Shown: in pieces, positions 35,054 through 42,921 of the stretch
Layout: every line of letters starts with the position of its first letter
Position numbering within the stretch: the first letter of the stretch is position 1
NCBI GenBank assembly: GCA_040191315.1
Contig: JAWJLM010000027.1
Span: 1-56,841, forward strand
Origin: Bacillaceae bacterium S4-13-56
GTDB taxonomy: Bacteria > Bacillota > Bacilli > Bacillales > JAWJLM01
Direction: 5' to 3'
Length of the DNA stretch: 56,841 nt
Program-made: the position numbers and the translations under genes
Notes under the pieces: model-generated
What the model was told of the DNA's origin: nothing
What the model saw: the letters and a program-made list of their open reading frames with translations, nothing else
Databases searched by the model: none

Positions 35054-35375
35054 ATGAATCTCTCCTTTATTTGATACTATTTTACATTCTTCTTAACTGA
35101 TAAAAAAACCTTTTTTTATTATGTGGAATTTCTGAACAAAAAAGTCTACAAACTTTCTAACGTTTTTAATAAACTCATGCAGGTTTCAAGTGAAGAGTGG
35201 ATCGCAGTGGTTATGGGAGTCCATATGATACAAAAAAGAAGACGAAGTAATGCTGCAGTGGGAGGAGCACAATAATTCTCTTTATTGCCTTCTTTGTTTT
35301 CTGTCCTCTCAAAAAAGTGTATGATTGAAAATAGAAATGAATTTAAAAATACGGACTTTTTCGAGGAGGATAAAA
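35054..35375. other. Intergenic region before the DUF1028 gene
   Basis: A 32-codon frame at 35177-35275 (MQVSSEEWIAVVMGV, ending RRRRSNAAVGG-like) looks protein-like but has no ribosome site, and may be a gene remnant. No terminator or known RNA motif was found otherwise. Confidence 0.35.
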
Positions 35376-36242
35376 ATGAAGGAGAGACTGGTTGCAACTT
35401 TTTCTATTGTGGGTTTCGATCCTGAAACAGGGGAGTTAGGAATAGCAGTGCAATCTAAGTTTATTGGGGTAGGTGCTGTAGTACCATGGGCTAAGGCCGG
35501 AGTTGGAGCGGTTGCGACTCAATCCTATGCAAATACTTCTTTTGGTCCCAATGGATTAAAGCTTATCGAAAATGGATTATCAGCTCAGGGGGCACTTGAT
35601 AGACTCCTTTCTGAAGATGATGACCGAGAATTTAGGCAAGTTGGAATTGTGGATGCCAAAGGAAATGTGGCAACTTTTACGGGAGCTAAATGTTATGACT
35701 GGGCAGGTGGGATTACTGGGAAAAATTTTGCTGCTCAAGGTAATATTTTAGTAGGACAGGAGACTGTCCAATCAATGGCAGATACTTTTACTACTACCCA
35801 AGGGACCCTTTCTGAAAGATTGTTAAAAGCTTTAGATTCTGGACAGGCCTCAGGCGGTGATTCTCGTGGAAAACAGTCTGCTGCCTTATATGTAGTGAAA
35901 GAAAAAGGTGGATATGGTGGATATAATGACCATTTTATTGATTTGCGCGTAGATGATCATCCCGAGCCTATTAAGGAGCTTATTCGTTTATATGAACTCC
36001 AGCAACTTTATTTTGGGCAAACGAAGCCTGAAAATATCAAGGAAATCAATGGACCTATTAAAAGTGATTTAGTCTCTCAACTTCTTCGTTGGGGATATTT
36101 GGAAGAAGATCCCCCAACAGATGATGCTCTTTTTGAAGCCCTTACACGCTTTGTTCATACAGAGAACTTCGAGGAAAGAGAGCAGGATAAAGGGAAAATT
36201 GATTTAGAAGTATTAAAGTTTATGGAAAATAAATCTAGGTGA
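35376..36242 (+). CDS. DUF1028 family protein (Ntn-hydrolase-like)
   Basis: 288 aa. The N-terminal DUF1028 domain (about 1-215) contains TFSIVGFDPETGELGIAVQS, ATQSYANTSFGP and SGGDSRGKQSAALYVV. The fold is related to Ntn hydrolases and activity is unproven. The remaining 70 residues may form the small C-terminal domain often attached. The ATG at 35376 has GAGGAGG eight bases upstream. Seven bases separate it from the next gene, an acetyltransferase, so the two are co-transcribed and may act on the same substrate. No signal peptide. Confidence 0.85.
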   Translation: MKERLVATFSIVGFDPETGELGIAVQSKFIGVGAVVPWAKAGVGAVATQSYANTSFGPNGLKLIENGLSAQGALDRLLSEDDDREFRQVGIVDAKGNVATFTGAKCYDWAGGITGKNFAAQGNILVGQETVQSMADTFTTTQGTLSERLLKALDSGQASGGDSRGKQSAALYVVKEKGGYGGYNDHFIDLRVDDHPEPIKELIRLYELQQLYFGQTKPENIKEINGPIKSDLVSQLLRWGYLEEDPPTDDALFEALTRFVHTENFEEREQDKGKIDLEVLKFMENKSR

Positions 36243-36249
36243 TTGATGA

Positions 36250-36801
36250 ATGGGGAAGAGAATTATTATAGAATCAGAAGAACTTTATTTGAGACCGTTC
36301 CAAAAAAAAGATGCAAGGAACTTGTTTAGGCTAGTTTATGACAATCAATATTTTTGGTCAAAGGTGGAACCAGATCATCATCCCAATTACTATACTTATA
36401 ATGTACAAAAACAAAGATTACAAGATATGATCCACTCAACTGGAAAAGGAAAAGAATTTAACTGTGGTATCTTTTTGCGAGAAAAGGAGCAGTTAATAGG
36501 AGAGATTTCTATATTCCATATTTTAAGAGGTCCCTTAAATCAAGGAATGGTTGGGTTTTCTCTATCTAAGGACTACGTCGGGAAAGGATATGGTACTCAG
36601 TCTCTTGCTTTAATGACTAAGTATGCCTTTAATGACCTTCAACTACATAGAGTGGAAGCTGCCGTAGCACCTTCAAATATCCCTTCTATAAGTATACTGG
36701 AGAAGAATGGTTTTGTTAAAGAAGGACTTCTTAGAGGGTATCTCCTTATGAAAGGCCAATGGAAGGATCATTTGTTGTATTCAAAATTAGAAAATGATTG
36801 A
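36250..36801 (+). CDS. GNAT family N-acetyltransferase (RimJ/RimL-like)
   Basis: 183 aa. Family signs are SEELYLRPFQKKDARNLF at the start, the acetyl-CoA loop GKGYGTQSLALM at about 117-128, and NIPSISILEKNGFVKEGLLRGY near the C-terminus. RimJ/RimL-like members acetylate protein N-termini or amino groups of small molecules. It is co-transcribed with the DUF1028 gene, with 7 bp between stop and start. Substrate is unknown. Confidence 0.87.
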   Translation: MGKRIIIESEELYLRPFQKKDARNLFRLVYDNQYFWSKVEPDHHPNYYTYNVQKQRLQDMIHSTGKGKEFNCGIFLREKEQLIGEISIFHILRGPLNQGMVGFSLSKDYVGKGYGTQSLALMTKYAFNDLQLHRVEAAVAPSNIPSISILEKNGFVKEGLLRGYLLMKGQWKDHLLYSKLEND

Positions 36802-36833
36802 GTCAGACACTTTTACCGTGTCTGACTTTTTTT
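36801..36833 (+). terminator. Terminator of the DUF1028-GNAT operon
   Basis: AGTCAGACAC/GTGTCTGACT plus T run. Confidence 0.9.
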
Positions 36834-36857
36834 ACAGTATCAGAATTTATAAGTTGT

Positions 36858-37005
36858 TAGAGAATTTGTCTAGCTCCAGCGAAAAAGCTTCATCAAGTAA
36901 TCTTCGAAGTTTTTGCCCTGCGTAATCGCAGGAAGGAAAACTATATAGAGCTACTTCGCAGAAACAAGGCTCTTCTTGTTTCGAGGGGTGCTTGCGCTTT
37001 TCTTA
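36858..37005 (+). repeat. Repeat family B, copy 2
   Basis: Begins within 30 bp of the preceding terminator. Starts GAATTTGTCTAGCTCCAGCG and ends GTGCTTGCGCTTTTCTTA. Hairpins AAAAGCTTC/GAAGTTTTT (with G-T) and GAAACAAG/CTTGTTTC are retained. Confidence 0.85.
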
Positions 37006-37141
37006 TTTTGAACTCCATGCAAGGCGTATATTTTACTCTTCTTTAGCTCTCATACTAGGCATTTGTCACTCCTTTTAATGAATTTGCATAGCCTATTACA
37101 CAACATCGCAATGTTGAAATCGCTAAAAAGGGGTGAAAAAG

Positions 37142-38569
37142 TTGGATTTATCTGCAGCACACTTTTTATACGGAGTATTTACTCTCGCCATTATTTTAAC
37201 GATGGTGTTTAAAAAAGGTGTCGTACTCCCAACATTGTTAGGTACGTTTCTAGTGGCCTGGGTGTATGAAGGAAGCATCATTTCAGGTTTTACAGCCATA
37301 TTTAATGCGAATTTAGTTGCAGCGACTGAATTATTTAATATCTTTCTGATCATTACATTCATGGTGGCCCTTTTACAATCTTTAAAGGAACTTGGTGCTG
37401 ACCGGAAAATGATTCAACCCATTGAGAAAATGATGACCAATGGACATATTGCTTATTTCATCTTAGTCATTGTGACCTACGTAATTTCTCTATTTTTCTG
37501 GCCGACTCCAGCTGTTCCGCTAATTTGTGCTTTATTAGTTCCTGCTGCCATTCGTGCAGGTCTACCTGCTATGACAGCCGCTATTGCGGTGGCACTTGCT
37601 GGCCAAGGGATGGCTCTTTCTTCTGACTATATTATTCAGGTAGCTCCAGGACTTTCTGCAAAGGCTGCGGGAGTTGATCAAGGGGTACTTGTTAATAAAA
37701 CAATGGTTCTTTCCTTGATCACTGGTTTTGTGGCAATAGGAACAGCCTACCTTTTAAATCGAAAATTTATTAGAAAAAAAGGAGATTCAATAGCTGAGGT
37801 GGAAATCTCCGCGATTCAAGGTGGAAAAGAAGATATAGAGGATAATGAAGGAAGTTCAGGATACTCTTTCTGGAGTACCGTTTTTGCAGTTATTGTTCCA
37901 TTAGCCATGTTGGCTGTTATGATTTATATGATCTACTCAAAACTAGGATCAGGAAGAATGGGCGGATTTGAAGGAGGCGATGGTGCTGCCTTTATTGGAG
38001 GAGTTGCTGTAATTCTATTGCTTCTTTCAACTGTAGCATTTAAAAAGCATCGTGCATTAGATAAAATTAGTGAACATATAACGGACGGTTTCGTCTTTGC
38101 GTTTAAAGCAATGGGACCTGTTATTCCTATTGCAGGATTTTTCTTTTTAGGAAGTTCAGATTTTGCAGGCAGTATACTTTCCGTAGGTGATGATTCAGCT
38201 CCAGCGTTTTTATTTGACCTTGTGCAAGCCGGCCAAGACTGGATCCCGCAAAGCACTTTTGTTACAGGATTCAGTTTGTTGATCATTGGAATGATTACGG
38301 GGCTTGATGGATCTGGATTTTCTGGTCTTCCTTTGACTGGAGCATTATCTGGAGCATTATCTGGTTCCGGTATAGATCCGGCCACATTGGCAGCCATTGG
38401 ACAAATGGGATCTATCTGGACAGGTGGCGGTACCATTATAGCATGGTCATCACTAATTGCTATTGCAGGGTTCTGTGGAATTTCCGTTATGGATTTAGTT
38501 AGAAAAAATTTCTTTCCTGTTGTTTTAGGGTTAACTATTTCTACAATATTTGCATTGTTGCTTTGGTAA
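37142..38569 (+). CDS. Multi-pass membrane permease, substrate unknown
   Basis: 475 aa with about 11-12 hydrophobic segments and a cytoplasmic acidic loop in the middle (about 225-245, GGKEDIEDNEG). Features that look transporter-like are the reentrant-type segments FWPTPAVPLICALLVPAA and GLDGSGFSGLPLTG, placed symmetrically in the two halves, as in ion transporter superfamily (DcuC/citrate-type) carriers. The TTG at 37142 follows AAGGGGTG; a GTG at 37133 lies inside that site. No regulator or enzyme neighbour suggests the substrate. Confidence 0.65.
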   Translation: MDLSAAHFLYGVFTLAIILTMVFKKGVVLPTLLGTFLVAWVYEGSIISGFTAIFNANLVAATELFNIFLIITFMVALLQSLKELGADRKMIQPIEKMMTNGHIAYFILVIVTYVISLFFWPTPAVPLICALLVPAAIRAGLPAMTAAIAVALAGQGMALSSDYIIQVAPGLSAKAAGVDQGVLVNKTMVLSLITGFVAIGTAYLLNRKFIRKKGDSIAEVEISAIQGGKEDIEDNEGSSGYSFWSTVFAVIVPLAMLAVMIYMIYSKLGSGRMGGFEGGDGAAFIGGVAVILLLLSTVAFKKHRALDKISEHITDGFVFAFKAMGPVIPIAGFFFLGSSDFAGSILSVGDDSAPAFLFDLVQAGQDWIPQSTFVTGFSLLIIGMITGLDGSGFSGLPLTGALSGALSGSGIDPATLAAIGQMGSIWTGGGTIIAWSSLIAIAGFCGISVMDLVRKNFFPVVLGLTISTIFALLLW

Positions 38570-38592
38570 AAAGCTGTTTAGATCAAGATAAT

Positions 38593-38634
38593 AAAAAAGA
38601 TGATTCCTCTTTCAATTGAGGAATCATCTTTTTT
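38593..38634 (+). terminator. Terminator of the permease gene (recurrent hairpin, copy 3)
   Basis: AAAAAAGATGATTCCTC/GAGGAATCATCTTTTTT; near-identical to the stems at 12316, 17426 and 47313. Confidence 0.9.
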
Positions 38635-38635
38635 A

Positions 38636-38796
38636 CAAGATAAGTATAAAATTGGTCTAGCTAGCTACAATGAAAAAGCATCATCGAGTAATCTTTCAAG
38701 TTTTTGCCCCAAGTAATCGCACAAAGGAAAGCTATTTAGAGCTTCTTCACAGAAACAAGCGATTTTCTTGTTTCGAAGGGCGCTTGCGTTATCTTA
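38636..38796 (+). repeat. Repeat family B, copy 3
   Basis: Begins one to two bases after the T tract (CAAGATAAGTATAAAATTGG, GTCTAGC) and ends GGGCGCTTGCG. More diverged in the middle than copies 1, 2 and 4. Confidence 0.8.
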
Positions 38797-38855
38797 TTGA
38801 ATAATATTGTCAAATACGAAGGTTAGTGGCACCTAGATAGACAAACCGCCCTGCT

Positions 38856-40178
38856 TTATCCAGTAAGGATTTCTTCCTTTGGATAGCGTATTAATTTTGT
38901 TGTAGGCGCAGCTATTGAAAATGCTAAAGTTAGGGGCCCGAGTTTTCCAATAAACATGATGCAAATAATCACCAATTTTCCAATTGCCGATAAACTTGCT
39001 GTTATTCCCATAGACAAACCTACTGTTCCAAACGCACTTACAACTTCAAAGAAAAGAGCTATAAAACTTTCTCCATACTCTGAAATTGTTAAAATAAACA
39101 GGCCTAGAAAAATAATTCCAACTGATAAAATGGAGATAGCTAAAGAGCGAAAAACAGTACCTTGGCTTAAGGCACGTTCAGAAATATCAATATCTTCTTT
39201 CCCACGCATATAAGCAGTCGCAGCCAAGGTAATTGCTAGAAATGTGGTGACCTTAATTCCTCCACCAGTTGAGGCACTTCCGGCACCTATAAACATTAAA
39301 AAGATAGTAAAAAACAAAGTGGGATCCTGTAAACTTCCAATATCAAGAGTATTGAATCCGGCTGTTCTTGGTGTTACGGCTTGGAAGTACGATGCCCAAA
39401 GCTTTTCCCCAAGAGAGAGCGAACCTATTGTATCGGGGTTGCTATATTCCAAAACAAAAAATAGGATCATGGTGAGAAGGTTAATAATAATCGTGCTTTT
39501 GATCATTAATTTCGAATGGAGAGACAATTGATGAAATTCTTTTGTTCTCCATAAATCAAATAGGACAGTAAAACCAAGTCCACCAATGATGAATAAGAGT
39601 GTAATGATAATATTGATCACTGGATCCCCAACATATCCTGATAAACTATCTGACCAAATAGAAAATCCAGCATTATTAAAGGCAGAGATGGAATGAAAAA
39701 AGGCCGCGTATATTGCATCACGCCAACCCAGCATTGGTCCCCACCGGAGCGTTAAAAATATAAAAGCTATTCCCTCAATGATCAGGGAATAAAGTAAAAT
39801 CCGTTTTACTAATCTAATTAGCCCACCAAGTGAAGTTTGGTTTAATGAATTTCCTACAAGCAATCGTTCTTTTAAACCAATTTTTCTACCTAGCACTAAG
39901 AAAATAAAAACAGCAAAGGTCATAATTCCTATTCCTCCTACTTGAATAAGGAAAAGAATGACCATTTGGCCAAAAATAGTAAATGCAGTACCCGTGTCAA
40001 CTACTACAAGTCCAGTAACTGTCATAGCTGAAGTTGCCGTAAACAAGGAATCCAACCAGCTAATACTACCATGTGTTGCAGCAGGTATTTTTAACAAAAT
40101 AGTTCCAAAGACAATGAATAAAAGAAAGATTAAGAGTAAAAATTGAGGTGGGCTTATTTTAATAACCTTATTTTTCAT
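38856..40178 (-). CDS. Ktr-type potassium uptake protein, membrane subunit (KtrB/KtrD-like)
   Basis: K+ channel-like subunit of the TrkH/KtrB superfamily. Four pore repeats are visible with their selectivity glycines in SAMTVTGLVV, SAFNNAGFSI, TPRTAGFNTL and SAFGTVGLSMG. GSASTGGGIK is the conserved intramembrane loop of the third repeat. It needs a cytoplasmic RCK partner (KtrA/KtrC), which is not in this window, as is usual for the KtrD arrangement. I chose the ATG at 40178 (MKNKVIKISPP) after GGGTG; a GTG at 40190 is equally possible. 440 aa. No c-di-AMP riboswitch is seen upstream. Confidence 0.87.
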   Translation of the reverse strand: MKNKVIKISPPQFLLLIFLLFIVFGTILLKIPAATHGSISWLDSLFTATSAMTVTGLVVVDTGTAFTIFGQMVILFLIQVGGIGIMTFAVFIFLVLGRKIGLKERLLVGNSLNQTSLGGLIRLVKRILLYSLIIEGIAFIFLTLRWGPMLGWRDAIYAAFFHSISAFNNAGFSIWSDSLSGYVGDPVINIIITLLFIIGGLGFTVLFDLWRTKEFHQLSLHSKLMIKSTIIINLLTMILFFVLEYSNPDTIGSLSLGEKLWASYFQAVTPRTAGFNTLDIGSLQDPTLFFTIFLMFIGAGSASTGGGIKVTTFLAITLAATAYMRGKEDIDISERALSQGTVFRSLAISILSVGIIFLGLFILTISEYGESFIALFFEVVSAFGTVGLSMGITASLSAIGKLVIICIMFIGKLGPLTLAFSIAAPTTKLIRYPKEEILTG

Positions 40179-40496
40179 CTTTAATGACACCCATTTCCCA
40201 TTAAGATGGTAGTATCATAACGCTATCTTGAATTGATTTCAATTTAAAGTTTCATGTAAGTAAAAAACTCATAAGAATATACTTATGGAGGGTAAATGAT
40301 TCATTCTTACTTCCTTGTTTTTTTTGTAGGTGAGCCATCAAAGGGATGGGAAACATAGGAATAGCATTGAAAAATGGTAGGTTAGGGGATGTTTCCTCAG
40401 CAAAAACAGGCGAAAAAGCTCATATTTTCAAGGGATGTGAAGGACGAAGTCCGATGAATAAGTTGGGGATGAATCGCCTTCGTACAAGGGATAATC

Positions 40497-40649
40497 TTAG
40501 TTATCTCGATTGTCTGACTGTTCGAGCCCTACTTGTATGAGGTGAAATATAGTTTGAGTACGAGTACCGAAACCTTTTTGCTCTTTGTAATCATCGACTC
40601 TGTCTAATAATTTTTTTGGAAACCGTAATACAACTGATTGTTTTTCCAT
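40497..40649 (-). CDS. Ribbon-helix-helix (Arc/CopG-like) DNA-binding protein, 50 aa
   Basis: A 51-codon frame starting MEKQSVVLRFPKKLLDRVDD, then YKEQKGFGTRTQTIFHLIQVG. The N-terminal beta-strand (SVVLRF), helix A (KKLLDRVDDYKEQ), the G-F-G-T-R-T turn and helix B match the ribbon-helix-helix fold, which binds DNA as a dimer. The ATG follows GGGAGGGAAGG, a very strong ribosome site. A perfect palindrome 22-40 bp upstream is a ready-made operator. The neighbourhood holds IS605-like sequence on both sides. Function is inferred; its role in the relic element is unknown. Confidence 0.75.
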   Translation of the reverse strand: MEKQSVVLRFPKKLLDRVDDYKEQKGFGTRTQTIFHLIQVGLEQSDNRDN

Positions 40650-40671
40650 TGTCCTTCCCTCCCGAAAACGA

Positions 40672-40689
40672 TATACTATGTATAGTATA
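40672..40689. promoter_or_regulatory. Palindromic operator upstream of the ribbon-helix-helix gene
   Basis: TATACTA/TAGTATA around TGTA. The palindrome overlaps a -10-like TATAGT and lies just upstream of the RHH ribosome site, so negative autoregulation is likely. Confidence 0.55.
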
Positions 40690-40779
40690 TATTACAAGGT
40701 GGTGAAAATCAATGTTAATGAAATAATCGTACAAATTCCGTATCTATCTAAGCCAAAAACAAATTAAACCACAAGTTTG

Positions 40780-40915
40780 AATCCTCGCAATGAAGTATTG
40801 CGATTAACCGCAGGTACTGCGGGGATAGCCTAATCCATAACTAACCGATAGGTTGGTGTTCTTAGGAATCCCCAACTTCAATCCGGGCGTGAGGTCGATA
40901 AGGTGGGTAGTCTAA
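40780..40915 (+). ncRNA. Structured region resembling the 3' guide-RNA part of an IS605-type element
   Basis: A series of hairpins: CGCAAT/ATTGCG (40786-40802), CCGCAG/CTGCGG (40808-40822), AACC/GGTT (about 40843-40854), then GGTGTTCTTAGGAATCCCC. From recollection, TTCTTAGGAATCCCC with flanking hairpins is typical of the region after tnpB in IS200/IS605 elements, from which the guide RNA is made. No tnpB frame is present. The peptidase gene starts 17 bp downstream. Could also be an unrelated leader RNA. Confidence 0.4.
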
Positions 40916-40932
40916 GTCTGAGGTGAAAGAAA

Positions 40933-41985
40933 ATGAGAAAAAGATATAATGAGTTAGGAAAATCTGTTGGAAAATTACCGACGGGTCCGTTAAATTCCAT
41001 TACAGATGTACCTGATGTTTTGGTAGGTCATGTTACTTTGAAAGAAGAACTTAATGAAGAAAAAGTAATTCGCACAGGAGTGACAGCAATTCTTCCCCAC
41101 AGCGAAAATCCTTTTTATGAAAAAGTAGAGGCTGGAAGCTTTGTATTAAATGGATTTGGTAAGTCAACTGGACTTATTCAACTTCAGGAATTAGGTGAAC
41201 TTGAATCGCCGATCATGTTAACCAATACTTTTTCAGTAGGGGCTGTTCTTCAGGGAACTTTGGAAGAGATGTTGCAGCATACACCTGAAATTGGTGATAC
41301 AACCGGATCGATAAATATTGTTGTTGGGGAATGTAACGATATGTTTTTAAACCATGTGAGATCATTACCTATCAAACCTCTCCACGCAAGACAGGCAATT
41401 CAACATGCTAAATCCGGAAAAGTGGAGGAAGGAGCTGTTGGTGCGGGAACGGGCATGAGTTGTCTTGGGTATAAGGGAGGAATTGGGACAAGCTCACGGA
41501 AAATTATTCATGCTGATTTGCCTATGGATTATATGATAGGAACATTAGTTGTAAGTAATTTTGGCAGGCTTTCTGAAAACCCGTTTCTTAAGGAAGATGT
41601 CAAAAAAGAAAAGTTGCCAGATGGGTCTATTATGATTATCATTGCCACGGATTTACCTTTACAATCAAGACAACTAAACCGCTTGGCTAAGAGAGCTTCG
41701 ATTGGATTAGGGCGTTCGGGAAGTCATATACATCATGGGAGTGGAGATATTATCATTGCCTTTTCGAATGGAAACAAAAAACCTCATTTTTCTAAAGGAC
41801 CTTTAGAGAATAAAATCATTCTCCGAGATGATCATGAGGTTATGAATGATATTTTTCAGGCAGTTATTGAAGCAACGGAAGAGTCCATTTATAATTCCTT
41901 AACAATGGCGGAAACTACAAAAGGAAGAAATGGTAGGGTAAGGGAAGGGATTCCATTAGATAAGATTGCAAGAAAAACAAATTAA
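40933..41985 (+). CDS. P1 family (DmpA-type) aminopeptidase / D-esterase
   Basis: 350-aa self-processing N-terminal-nucleophile-type hydrolase of peptidase family S58, which removes N-terminal residues from small peptides and amides. The precursor is expected to cleave between Gly231 and Ser232 in PDGSIMIIIATD, making Ser232 the nucleophile. Other family motifs are NSITDVPDVLVGH at the start, GAVGAGTGMSCLGYKGG at about 167-183, and HHGSGDIIIAFSNG. The ATG follows GAGGTGA. The upstream structured region belongs to a decayed element, so its native promoter may have been altered. Confidence 0.88.
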   Translation: MRKRYNELGKSVGKLPTGPLNSITDVPDVLVGHVTLKEELNEEKVIRTGVTAILPHSENPFYEKVEAGSFVLNGFGKSTGLIQLQELGELESPIMLTNTFSVGAVLQGTLEEMLQHTPEIGDTTGSINIVVGECNDMFLNHVRSLPIKPLHARQAIQHAKSGKVEEGAVGAGTGMSCLGYKGGIGTSSRKIIHADLPMDYMIGTLVVSNFGRLSENPFLKEDVKKEKLPDGSIMIIIATDLPLQSRQLNRLAKRASIGLGRSGSHIHHGSGDIIIAFSNGNKKPHFSKGPLENKIILRDDHEVMNDIFQAVIEATEESIYNSLTMAETTKGRNGRVREGIPLDKIARKTN

Positions 41986-42019
41986 AAAAGAGCTTGCACG
42001 TTTTTAATAGTATCAGCTT

Positions 42020-42174
42020 TATCCCGCATGAACGACAGTAATACCCCCACCTCAAATCTTAAGTGAAACGAAAAGAGTAGATGGGGGATAAACTACCAGG
42101 GGCATTTAGGTCATACCCTGGGCGCTAACAATCAGTGGGTGACGGCCACTGATTGAATGAAGTTTTACTTTATC
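42020..42174 (+). repeat. Repeat family C, copy 3 (short form)
   Basis: The palindrome arms are GGCAG-like + TACCCCCACCT and TAGATGGGGGATAAACTACC around the shared AAATCTTAAGTGAAACG loop. Right end CACTGATTGAA...ACTTTATC contains the stop codon of the converging nitroreductase. The flanks are both CTTTATC, a possible target duplication. Confidence 0.8.
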
Positions 42175-42907
42175 TTTTGTTAAATCCTTGTTTTTTGATG
42201 TAATCTGTTACATCCATTCGTATAGGTTTTTGTAACCGTCTAATCATTTGATCAGACCAGTTATCTATTCTTTGATTCATTGAGCGTTGTTTATAATACT
42301 TTTGTGCTTTTTCGTTAAATTCCTGTACGGCATTTGACGTATTTCCGTATTCATTTTCAAAAAAAACTGCTTCCATTGGAAGTCTCGGTTTCTTTTCAGG
42401 TTTTTCAGTAGGTTCCCCAAACACCATACCAAACAATGGGATTACATGCTTTGGGAGGTTGAAGAGGCTTCCGACTTTCTCTATTTGATTCCGGATACTT
42501 CCAATATAACAGATTCCTAAGTTCATACTTTCAGCTGCAATTGCGGCGTTTTGAGCTGCTAAGGCAACATCAATACTAGCAACCAGAAAATGCTCCGTAT
42601 TTTCTAAATTGGGTTTGAGTTGTTCAAAGTCATCCTGATTTGCCGTTGTAGTAAGTCTATTTAGATCAGCGCAAAAGATCATCAGATACCCATTATTTTC
42701 AACGTAAGATTGACCGGTGATCTCGGCTAATATTTTTTTCTTTTTCTTGTCCGTAACACCGATTATACTATAAGCTTGCATATAACTTGAGGTAGAAGCA
42801 GATTGGGCAGATAATACAATTTGGTCAATTTCTTCCTTTGTCAATTGTTTTGATGAAAAAGACCGGATTGACCGGTGTTGTAAGAGTATTTCAATAGTTG
42901 GATTCAT
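42170..42907 (-). CDS. NADPH-dependent oxygen-insensitive nitroreductase (NfsA-like)
   Basis: 245-aa FMN-dependent nitroreductase. The N-terminal HRSIRSFSSKQLTKEEI binds FMN phosphate. AAQNAAIAAESMNLGICYIGSIRN is the central family signature and PLFGMVFGEPTEKPEKKPRLP is typical of the NfsA/FRP group. C-terminal region is Arg-rich (QMIRRLQKPIR). The ATG follows AAAGGAG. Its stop codon lies in the end of repeat C copy 3. It is 14 bp downstream of the gene for the membrane-anchored protein on the same strand, possibly an operon. Confidence 0.88.
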   Translation of the reverse strand: MNPTIEILLQHRSIRSFSSKQLTKEEIDQIVLSAQSASTSSYMQAYSIIGVTDKKKKKILAEITGQSYVENNGYLMIFCADLNRLTTTANQDDFEQLKPNLENTEHFLVASIDVALAAQNAAIAAESMNLGICYIGSIRNQIEKVGSLFNLPKHVIPLFGMVFGEPTEKPEKKPRLPMEAVFFENEYGNTSNAVQEFNEKAQKYYKQRSMNQRIDNWSDQMIRRLQKPIRMDVTDYIKKQGFNKR

Positions 42908-42921
42908 GATTAAAAACTCCT

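Noticed and set aside
35177-35275. 32-codon protein-like frame
   Set aside because: No ribosome site; could be a remnant, but cannot be supported as a gene.
37044-37073. Nine-codon minus-strand frame with a good AAAAGGAG site (MPSMRAKEE)
   Set aside because: Too short to call; chance occurrence cannot be excluded.
40346-40540. 64-codon plus-strand frame
   Set aside because: Overlaps the end of the well-supported RHH gene on the other strand and reads through IS605-like end sequence.
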